From Adenanthera pavonina (taxonomy: Eukaryota > Streptophyta > Magnoliopsida > Fabales > Fabaceae): a stretch of DNA of 64,000 nucleotides. Of this stretch, positions 55,364-64,000 are shown one piece after another. The translations under genes and the position numbers were made by a program. The stretch covers positions 21,984,001 to 22,048,000 of the forward strand of contig JAIVEN010000010.1 of the NCBI GenBank assembly GCA_026686845.1, in the 5' to 3' direction. Each line of letters opens with the position of its first letter. The stretch's first letter is position 1. Under the pieces are notes generated by a model. The model was not told the DNA's origin. It worked only from the letters and a program-made list of their open reading frames with translations, and did no database searches.

Positions 55364-56680
55364 GATTCTGTATCTAATAATTCTAGCCTATATTAATATA
55401 TAGATAGAGTTTGTATTAATTGATTAATTCAAATCAAATATAAATTAAATATATTAGTTTAAATTTAAATCTATCTAATAGAATAAATCTAAATTAACTA
55501 TCTAATCTATATCCAAAATCAAATCTAAATCAAATTCAAATTATTAGTTTAAATTTGAATCTATCACATAGAATTAAATTTAAAACTAATTTATTTAAAT
55601 TGATTTAAATGTTATATATATATTTCAAAATATTTAATATATCAAATATATAATATATCAAACATATATATATTTCAAATTTATAAAATATATATATCAA
55701 ATATACAGATACATTTATTTCTAAAATTCATACACCTTAAATTTGAACATTAAATTCATTGAATCTAGACACATATTAGATTCAATGAATCTGGACATTC
55801 TAGCTCTAGTTGGTTAGTTCTTGTGTGCGACCCTGCAAACCCATATGATGTTAGCAGTGGGCCGATGATACTATTAGATCCACAAGTTGCAAGTGGCCTC
55901 TAGCAAGACAGTGTGACTACTCAAATCATATGAGATCGGTAATCCGATGCAACCTATCATATAACCCTATCATATCCCTTTTGTCTCACGATATATTGGT
56001 CAAGTATAAGGCATGGAAATGTCATCCTCATCTTACTCGACCATCACTTTCTTAATCTCTGAGCAGACTGACAAAACAAATGGAAACTCTTCCATTCGAG
56101 TATGGCCATGCATTTCTCAGTCTTACTCATCGCGGGACCCAGCTATATTCTCCATTAATTAGAAGGACAAATTCCATCTTGACCATTCATTTCCCTTCAC
56201 ATGAATTCCACTATGCCCGATCATAGTCTTTAAAAGCCATGATTTCCTAATTAAAGATGACTTTTGACTATGCCAAGGCATAATGTTCCCTATATAGGAA
56301 GCCATGATGGTCTCAGGTCTAAGGGCTCAGTGACACGGTTATATATATATATATGAGATAAGCTTATGACTTGATCCATGCAGTTATCTCATGACGGGTC
56401 GATCCAACACCTGTTCCCTAATAGGTGCTTATGATTTTAATTTATATCTTCATACATAATTAATCCATAATTATCAATCAAAATTATACTTGTCTTTGTT
56501 CATCATTATTCCCATAAAGATAAATGACTAGGGTTATTTAGGATAAAATTATTTATCCAAGGATATTATTATAAAGAAAAACATGCAAACACTATAATAA
56601 AAGAAAAAAAAACACATTTTTTTCATAATGAAGTACAATGTTCATAATACAATGATTGGCGTAAGGTATAATCTCCAGCA
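55364..56680 (-). repeat. Element 4 3' LTR, terminal part missing
   Basis: The right end ATCTCCAGCA (56680) is TGCTGGAGAT on the minus strand, next to the polypurine tract. It matches 62494-63746 in direct orientation from TTGATTCT(G/A)TATCTAATAA. The homolog of 62172-62493, about 320 bp, is missing at the left, where it joins LTR-B. The internal part is AT-rich (55380-55790). Confidence 0.88.
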
Positions 56681-56693
56681 ACTCCCACTTGCA

Positions 56694-57620
56694 CTAGGCC
56701 CGATCATTGATGTATCTAACACCCATTGACCTATCATGATTCTCATGCTTTTCCTGTGCAAGCAGCTTAGTAAGAGAATCAGCAACATTGTCATCATTTG
56801 GTATTTTGCATATTTTTATATCACCCTTATCAATGATTTCTCTGATCAGATGATATCACCTGAGTATGTGTTTGGTTCTTTGATATGACCTCGGCTCCTT
56901 AGCTTGTGCTATTGCACCATTGTTGTCACAAAATAGATCTATCAGATTTGAGATTGTAAGCTTCACTCCTAGCTCAATGATGGACTTTTTAATCCAAATA
57001 GCTTCTATAGCTGCATCTGATGCTGCTCGGTACTTAGCTTCTGTTGTAGAATCAGCTATAGTGCTTTGCTTGGAACTCTTCCAACTTACTACTCTACCAT
57101 TCAGACAGAATAGGAATCCTGATTGCAATCTAGAATCATCTTTGTTAGATTGGAAACTTGCATCTGTGTAACCATTTACAACAAGCTCGTCATCTAAACC
57201 TTTATACACCAAGAATACATCCTCAGTCCTTCTTAAGTACTTCAGGATATTCTTGACAATAGTCCAGTGATTGTCACCTGGATCTAACTGATATCTACTT
57301 GTCATGTTCAAGGTATATGAGACATCTGATTGAGTGCACAACATGGTGTACATAATAGATCCAATTGCCAAGGCATATGGAATCTTGCTCATGCGTTCTC
57401 GCTCATATCATGAACAAGGACACTGAGCTTTGCTGAAATTGATACCATGAGACATGGGTATGTAACCCCTTTTTGAATCTTGCATACTGAATCTATGCAA
57501 TACTTTGTCTATGTAAGTACTCTGACTTAGGCTGATTAGCCCCTTGGATCTATCTCTATAGATCCTAATCCCTAGGATATAGGTGGCTTCTCCTAAGTCC
57601 TTCATTGAGAAACACTTTCC
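56694..57620 (-). pseudogene. Element 4 RNase H and RT C-terminus
   Basis: Minus strand. The RT palm end MKDLGEATYILGIRIYRDRS (57605-57546) is followed by the thumb/connection IPYALAIGSIMYTMLC (about 57380). RNase H has NGYTDASFQSNKDDSRLQSG (about 57125-57180), SWKSSKQSTIADSTTEAKY (about 57030-57090) and LFCDNNGAIAQAKEPRS (about 56890-56940), then KHILR. After one stop the tail continues to GVRYINDRA and a final TAG at 56694-56696. The polypurine tract and LTR follow at once. Confidence 0.88.
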
Positions 57621-58360
57621 GAACTAAGTCCTGACATTCTACAAGGTAGGAATGTCATTCCTAATGAGTAGGATGTCATCAACATAAAGCACTAGAAATA
57701 CAATCGTACTCCCACTAACCTTCTTGTAAACACAAGGTTCATCAACATTTAGGATAAATCCAAACTCTTTGACTACTTCGTCAAAATGTTGATTCCAACT
57801 ACGAGATGCTTGCTTCAATCCATAAATGGATTTTTGAAGCTTGCAAATCTTTGCAGAATCTTCTGGACATACAAAACCCTTAGGTTGTGTCATGTACACA
57901 TCTTCAAGCAGCTTCCCATTAAGGAAAGTTGTTTTGTTGTTCATCTATCAAATATCATAATCATAGTACACTGCAATGGCAAGAAGGATCCTGACTGACT
58001 TAGTCATGTCAACTGGTGAAAAGGTTTCATCATAGTCTACACCATAAGTTTGCTTGAATCCTTTTGCAACCAATCATGCTTTGAAGGTATGTACTTGGCC
58101 ATCCATGTCGGTTCTCTTCTTAAAATTTCATTTGCACCCAATGGCTTTTATACCTTTAGGTAGGTGAATCATGGTCTATACCTAATTATCATACATGGTT
58201 TGCATCTTAAACTTCATAGCATGTTGCCATTTTTCAGAGTTTGTTCCCATTACAGCCTCTTGATAGGTGGTTGGCTCTTCTTGATCCAAGAGCAACACAT
58301 CACGACTATCAGTTAAAAGAAATCCATATCTTTAAGGCTGATGCCATGGTCTATCAAACC
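57621..58360 (-). pseudogene. Element 4 reverse transcriptase N-terminal half
   Basis: The 57944-57639 frame reads NNKTTFLNGKLLEDVYMTQP (normally with DVKTAFLNG), KGFVCPEDSAKICKLQKSIY, GLKQASRSWNQHFDEVV and the active site FLVLYVDDILLI (about 57665-57700), intact. The upstream part (58000-58360) carries the fingers in broken frames. Its first aspartate position reads M-N-N-K instead of M-D-V-K, so one catalytic Asp may be lost. Confidence 0.85.
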
Positions 58361-59460
58361 TTCGTGGACCTTGTGTTATTTGAGTAGGCTCATCAACTTG
58401 TTGTGAGCCTTCTCGTTCTTTCATCTCTGACTCAATGCGATTTTGTGGGTCTTGAGCTTCTTTGAGATTTATCTTACTCCCACTAGTTCTTTTAGAAATA
58501 AACTCTCTTTCTATAATGATACCATTCTGAGCAACAAACAATTTATTCTCGGTGGGATTGTAGAAGTAGTATCCCTTAGTTTCCTTAGGATACCCCACAA
58601 AAAAGCATTTTATAGATTTGAGTGCTAACTTAACTGAGGCTTGTTGCCTCGCATCCCCAAATTTTGAGAAAAGACAAACTGGGCTTCTTTCTAATCCATA
58701 TCTCATATGGGGTATTTCCAGCTACCTTTGATGGAACATGGTTTAGTGTGAACGCAGCTGTTTCTAATGTATAGCCCTAAAAGGATGGTGGAAGAACTGT
58801 TTGACTCATCATAGATTGAACCATATCTAATAGGGTTCAATTCCTTCATTCAGAAACACCATTCCATTGTGTTGTTCTTGATGGATTTAATTGTGAGATA
58901 ATTCTACAATTTGTAAGATGGTCAATAAATTCTTGGCTCAAATATTCACCACCTCAATCAGATCAAAGTGCTTTAATAGATTTTGCAAGTTGATTTTGTA
59001 CCTCATTTTGGAAAGTTTTCAGCATTTCAAAACATTCAGATTTATGTCTCATTAGATAGATATATCCATATCTACTAAAGTCATCTATAAAAGTAATGAA
59101 GTACAGGTGACCACTTCCGGCAGTAGTACTTAGCAGACCGCATAGATCAGTATGTATTAAGCCTAATAATTCAGTGGCCCTTTCATAGTGCCTCCTCCTA
59201 ATAAACAAGATTCACAAGTGTCAAATAATTCAAAATCAAATGAATTGAGAAGCCCATCTTGATGGATCTTTGAAATGTGTTTCTCATTTATGTGGCCTAG
59301 ACGACAGTGCCATAGGTAGGTCAGATTCAAATCATTTGGCTTGATCCACTTGGTAGTTATGTTATAGATATGTTCCTTATTGGGAGCTTCAAGGTTCAAA
59401 TAGTAATGACCACCATGCAAATCTCCATCCGCATAAAAGATGTTATTAAAATAAATAGAG
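58361..59460 (-). pseudogene. Element 4 integrase
   Basis: GAG-pre-integrase zinc finger: LWHCRLGHINEKHISKIHQ (about 59255-59315) and CESCLLG (about 59195-59215), giving the H-H-C-C set. Core: GLIHTDLCGLLSTTAGSGHL (about 59110-59170) with the first Asp and YFITFIDDFSRYGYIYL (about 59060-59110). The distal part (58706-58332) has IKCFFVGYPKETKGYYFY. A stop at about 58955 interrupts before the second conserved Asp. Confidence 0.87.
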
Positions 59461-60653
59461 CATTTTTTATTCCAAATAATTGAAGTAAAACCTTCATAAT
59501 CTAAAGAAGAAAGTCAAACAATGTTCCGACTCAAAGTAGGAACATAATAGCAATTGTTCAAAATTAACAAAAGCCCATTGGGCAAAACTAATTCATAAGT
59601 GCCTGCAGCTAAAGCAGTAACTCTTGCTCTGTTACTGACTCGTAGGTCTATTTCACTCTTTTTCAGCTTCCTACTCCTTTTGAGGCCCTACACATTTGTA
59701 CAAATGTGAGTTTTACATGCAATATCTAATACCCATATAGGAGAAGCAGAAAGATTAATTTCTATAACATAAATACTTGAAGTAATAGCCCCGCTACTCT
59801 TCTTTTTCTTTCAATCTTCCATGTAGAGCTCACAGCTCCTCTTCCAATGACTAGGATCATTGCAAAAGAAATAGAGTCCCTCCTTGGGAGGCTTTGCCTT
59901 CTTAGGTTTAGGCTTGGCTTTGGGATTGGGCTTAGGCTTGTTTTGCTCTTCGGGCTTATTATCCGAACCTTTTCCCTTTCCCTTGTCATTGCCTTTCTTT
60001 TTCATTCATTTTCCTATCTGAACCATTAAAACACTGCTTGGCTTTTTCTTGATGTTTTTCTTAGCAATTTTAAGTATCGCATGCAGTTCAGAAATTGATT
60101 TCTCCATGTTGTTCATATTTTAGTTCATGACAAAATGGTCATAAGTCTCCGGGATTGAGTTTAAGATCAAATCTGTAGCTAACTCCTGGGTTATGTGAAA
60201 TCTGAGCCTTTCAAGGTGATCAATGTAGCTTTTCATCTTCAAAACATGAGCGCTAACTGATGCACCCTCAGTCATTTTGCAGGCATGTAAGGCTTTCGTG
60301 GTTTCAAACCTTTCTTGCTTAGCCTGTTGTTGGAACATTTCCTTGAGATGCACAATCTTCTTATAAGCCTCCATATGTTCCAGTTCTCTCTGTAGTTCTA
60401 GGATCATGGTGGCTAGCATCACGCATCCAATATCTACAGAGTCATTGAGATGCTTATTATGGGCATCCTTTTAGGCTCTTAGAGCATTGGCTGCAGGCTC
60501 CTTAGGAATGAGTTCATCCAGGACATATGACTTCCTTTCCTACTTAAGAACAATTCTCAAGTTCTTAAACTAGTCAAGAAAGTTTGTCCCATTCAGTTTG
60601 TCCTTCTCAAAGACAGATCACAAGGAAAGTGTAGCAAAATTATTTGTCAACAT
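59461..60653 (-). pseudogene. Element 4 gag and protease
   Basis: The likely start is ATG on the minus strand at 60653 (MLTNNFATLSL then a stop). Gag of the copia type: KLNGTNFLD near 60590, then the 60422-60120 frame with MEAYKKIVHLKEMFQQQAKQ, LRFHITQELATDLILNSIPE and TYDHFV. A basic stretch KKKGNDKGKGKG leads to the zinc knuckle FFCNDPSHWKRSC (about 59835-59875), whose first Cys appears lost. Protease (about 59770-59460): SPIWVLDIACKTHICTN, where copia proteases have W-x-L-D-S-G-C/A; here D-I-A, so it is inactive. Several stops. Confidence 0.85.
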
Positions 60654-62157
60654 TTTCTACAACAAAAATATGCAAAATCAAGTTAATAATTTCCAACTAA
60701 AAATTAACCCTTAATTTAGTTTAGTAGGCTAAGACCCATATTTCACTTAATTGTGTATCCACTTTAGCAAGACGCTTAAAATTAAGTTATTTAGGTAGGT
60801 AACTTATTTACCAATTACATCACATGAAACTCTTAGATCTTTATGGGATCTTGTCATTATATGACCTAGCATGTTTAATCTCATCTAATGCCTTGAGATC
60901 CAAAACTGTTTTGATAGTCTCATTTAAGTCATACCATCATGAACCTTTATGAGTATCACCTTTACCCAAGCTGCCTTACTAAGATAACCTAAGCGTATCC
61001 CACTTTGGTGGATCTTACATTTAGGTGATCAAAGCCTTCATAGGTGTTTAGAAATGGGTGGCATTTGATACTTAAAATTTTAATTGGAGGGATTTTATTA
61101 TGCTATTTTTCATACATCTAGTCATCACATGAACATATATCATGGTAGCATCCCATACATGCATATGATCTCATAATAAAGTATAAAATAAATGTGTCAT
61201 AATATGACCCATTTAACCTATATCCTCCTAAGCCAATGAAAGGATTCTTCTAATATAGCACTTTATATACATAAAGAAACCTCAATTGAACATTCGAGGG
61301 AAGTGAGGTGAGAAGAGAATGTACATCCAGAATATAGAGAGAGGCACGACACACAGACCGTATTTAAAAATACAATATTGTTATAGTGCCATATCATGCA
61401 CCATACCCATCCAATTTAAACAAACAAATCATAACATGTATATATCACAAACATCTCATCTAATATGAAAAATTGTAAACTTTGTGATTTTAGTGTTAAA
61501 TTAGATCATGTTGTGCTAGGATTAGATAGCCTATATGAAATTTTCACTCTTGAAAAACCCCAAGGATTCATCAATCACATTTTTGAATGAGCTGCTGCAT
61601 TAAGAAAAACCCCAAGGATTCATCAATCACATTGAAAATCCATCCACCATATGAAATTTCACATATTTTGAAAAACTGTATTACGAACATACAAATATCT
61701 AATCACGTCATACGAAAATAGAATTGAATCAAACTCATACGAAACATATTTGAAAACATATTATATATAAAACCGAAATATGTTTGAATCTAATCACGAT
61801 ATACGAAACTGATTTGAATCTAATAACGTCATATTCGAAACAAAAAATGGATTTGTTTAAACTGATTCATAATCGATTCAAAAATCCATAGTTCGCATGC
61901 ATATACGATATTAGATTCAGAGAACAAATTCAGCATCATGATTCTCGCATACATATATCACATATATGAATGGTAGATTCAAAGACTTAATTTTTAATAT
62001 CCACAATTCACATACATATATCACATATATGGATATCATATTCACAATCAAATTGAAAACAGATTTTAAGACAAATTAGACAAAATATAATTCACACACA
62101 TGTCACATATATGCAATCATATTCACTCAAGAACTCGACTTAAACAACCATTGACGT
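60654..62157 (-). other. Element 4 untranslated leader
   Basis: About 1.5 kb between the primer site and gag. It has no coding content. A word GAAAAACCCCAAGGATTC is repeated 52 bp apart (61552 and 61604), and ATATATCACATATATG-type words recur at 61930-62110. Confidence 0.6.
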
Positions 62158-62170
62158 GGCTCTGATGCCA
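62158..62170 (-). other. Element 4 primer binding site
   Basis: The minus strand reads TGGCATCAGAGCC, one base from the tRNA-Met-type TGGTATCAGAGCC, one base inside the LTR end (TGTTAGGAATC on the plus strand at 62172). Confidence 0.8.
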
Positions 62171-62171
62171 C

Positions 62172-63746
62172 TGTTAGGAATCTCGGCACACGTGCAGTGG
62201 AATAACAATGCCGAAATCCCTCCCACGGATTCGTCAATGTTGCATAAATCGAGGGTAGAGGAGTATTTTACCTTTGATGCGTGTCTTGTTAGTTCTTTTC
62301 AATATCAGACCCCAGGAACTGATGTGTCTGATCAGCTTCCTCTATTGGTTCCATAATAACGGTGAGTCTAACTTGAACCGCGTGCTAGTACCACTATTTA
62401 CAAACATTCCTACGTTTCTTTCTCTGTGCATCCATACACTTTCTTTCTCTAAGTGTGCAGTCGATCTCTCTCTGGGGTGGGAGGTGGCTCTCCTTTTGAT
62501 TCTATATCTAATAACCCTAGCCTATATCAATATATAGATAGAGTTTGTATTATTTGATTAATTTAAATCAAATATTAATTAAATATATTAGTTTAAATTT
62601 AAATCTATCTAATAGATTAAATCTAAACTAACTATCTAATCTATATCCAAAATCAAATGCAAATCAAATTCAAGTTATTAGTTTACATTTAAATCTATCA
62701 CATAGAATTAAATTTAAAACTAATTTATTTAAATTGATTTAAATGTTATATATATTTTTTGAAATATTTAATATATCAAATATATATAATATATCAAACA
62801 TATATATATTTCAAATTTATAAAATATATATCATATATACATTTATTTATAAAATTCATACACCCTCAATTAAACGTTAAATTCATTGAATCTAGACACA
62901 TATTAAATTCAATGAATTTGGACATTCTAGCTTTAGTTGGTCCATTCTTGTGTGTGACCCTGCAGGCCCATATGATGATGACAGTGGGGCAATGATACTA
63001 TTGGATTCACAAGTCACAAGTGGCCTCTAACAAAACATTGTGACTACCTAAATCATATGAGATCGGTAATCCGATGCAACCTATCATATAACCAATCATT
63101 TCCCTTTTGTCTACAATATATAGGTCAAGTATGAGGTATGGAAACGTCATCCTCATCTTACTCGACCATCACTCTCTCAATCTTTGAGCAGATTGACAGA
63201 ATAAATGGAAACTCTTCCGTTCGAGCACGGCCATGCATTTCTCAGCCTTACTCATTGAGGGGCCCAAATATATCTCTCCATGAATTTCACTATGCCTGAT
63301 CATAGCCTTTATGATCTCCTAATTAAAAATGACTTTTGACTATGCCAAAGCACAGTGTTCCCCATGTAGGAAGCCATGGTGGTCTCAGGTCTGAGAGCTC
63401 AGTGACACGGTTATATATATATGAGATAAGTTTATGACTTGATCCATACAGCTAACTCATGACGGGTCGATCCTGAGCCTGTTCCCTAACAGGTGCTTAT
63501 GATTTTGATTTGTATCTTCATACATAATTAATCCATAATTATTAATCAAAATCATACTAGTCTTATTTCATTATTGTTACCACAAAGATAAATGACTAGA
63601 GACATTTAAGATAAAATGATTTATCCAAGGATATTATTATAAAGAAAAATATTCAAACAATATAATAAAAGAAAAAAATAAATTTTTTTCATAATGAAGT
63701 ACAATATTCATAATATAATGATTGATCTAGGGCACAATCTCCAACA
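62172..63746 (-). repeat. Element 4 5' LTR, full length
   Basis: The plus strand starts TGTTAGGAATCTCGG and ends AATCTCCAACA (minus: TGTTGGAGATT...ATTCCTAACA). 1575 bp. Matches 55364-56680 over its outer 1.25 kb. AT-rich block at 62540-62880. Confidence 0.9.
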
Positions 63747-64000
63747 AACAGCTCCTCTTTTGACTTTGATGGTGAAGGAAATTTTCCATCCCTTTTCATG
63801 GCAACCCCCCCAGAACCAACCAGTGATGATTCAGTGATCAATAATGAAGAAATCTATTTGGACGATCTTTAATAGCCTTATGTTCAAGAGCCCTAATATG
63901 GACAAGTAAGGCCCACTTCGAGCCTATGGTTCACCTTTGATGATGTTGTTCCTTAAAAGTGGAGAGATAAATTACACAAATTTGGAGCATGGATTGCTTC
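63747..64000 (+). pseudogene. Coding-like fragment, possibly of another retroelement
   Basis: A plus-strand frame right of element 4 reads SSFDFDGEGNFPSLFMATPP, EPTSDDSVINNEEIYLDDL with TAA near 63872, then, in another phase, LWFTFDDVVP, a stop and KWRDKLHKFGAWIA to the window end. The FTFDD...KWRDKL wording recalls the stretch before RT in Tat/Ogre-type gypsy polyproteins, but I am not sure. It continues beyond the window. It may be the sequence into which element 4 inserted. Confidence 0.3.

Larger units (their letters stand above)
55364..63746 (-). mobile_element. Element 4: Ty1/copia retrotransposon, degenerate
   Basis: A minus-strand element. 5' LTR 62172-63746, primer site 62158-62170, long leader, gag, protease, integrase, RT, RNase H (integrase before RT, the Ty1/copia order), polypurine tract (plus ACTCCCACTT, 56681-56690), and a truncated 3' LTR 55364-56680. 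About 20 stops or frameshifts. The RT wording (YVDDILLI, KSIYGLKQASRSWN) and RNase H wording (SWKSSKQSTIADSTTEAKY) suggest a Tork/TNT1-like group, but I am not certain of the lineage. Confidence 0.9.

Noticed and set aside
1..64000. A novel multi-gene system such as a defence island, biosynthetic cluster or operon
   Set aside because: No set of intact co-oriented genes exists; nearly all supported features are transposable elements or pseudogenes.

Overview
This window looks like a repeat-dense stretch of nuclear DNA from a flowering plant, probably a eudicot. The evidence is Ty3/gypsy chromoviruses of Del/Tekay and CRM-like type, Ty1/copia elements including SIRE-like LTRs, a CACTA element carrying pieces of two plant genes, a hAT-like element, a Cassandra-like LTR containing 5S rRNA sequence, and two decayed leucine-rich-repeat receptor-like protein (RLP) genes. 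I see no intact host gene, no tRNA gene, no CRISPR array and no bacterial-type operon. Almost every long open frame is a shadow or a broken piece of a transposable element.

Layout. 1-7948: element 1, a minus-strand CRM/Galadriel-like gypsy element, with a SIRE-like solo LTR (1716-3773) inside its integrase. It sits in a minus-strand LTR-B copy (7949-8716), which abuts the 3' LTR of element 2 (8717-16789, minus, Del/Tekay-like, gag and protease deleted). 17798-23760: RLP pseudogene 1, interrupted by a 3.9-kb solo LTR-B (17888-21823) that itself holds a hAT-like element (18177-19429). 24762-37141: another minus LTR-B copy, split by element 3 (25919-36056, plus, Del/Tekay-like). Element 3 has a Cassandra-like 5S-bearing segment at its 5' end, a second SIRE-like solo LTR (28755-30617) between protease and reverse transcriptase, and a 3' LTR-A (33632-36056). 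37394-39961: solo LTR-A. 40801-45158: non-autonomous CACTA element with exon fragments of a universal stress protein and of the mitochondrial ATP synthase gamma subunit. 45939-50775: solo LTR-A with an opposite solo LTR-A nested in it (48362-50648), about 200 bp upstream of RLP pseudogene 2 (50977-about 52040). 52060-55363: LTR-B fragments in both orientations around an unidentified short frame. 55364-63746: element 4, a minus Ty1/copia element. 63747-64000: a plus-strand coding-like fragment, possibly another retroelement.

How it fits together. The two RLP relics share their promoter-proximal sequence, signal peptide and LRR N-terminal region, so they are remnants of a local RLP cluster taken apart by nested insertions. 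Six of the LTR insertions are solo LTRs with exact 5-bp target duplications, which points to frequent LTR-LTR recombination. The best leads are the gypsy/Cassandra chimera near 26.4-26.9 kb, the gene-capturing CACTA element, and the SIRE-like LTR pair that differs by one 197-bp repeat unit. All family-level names are my recognition from sequence motifs. No database search was run.
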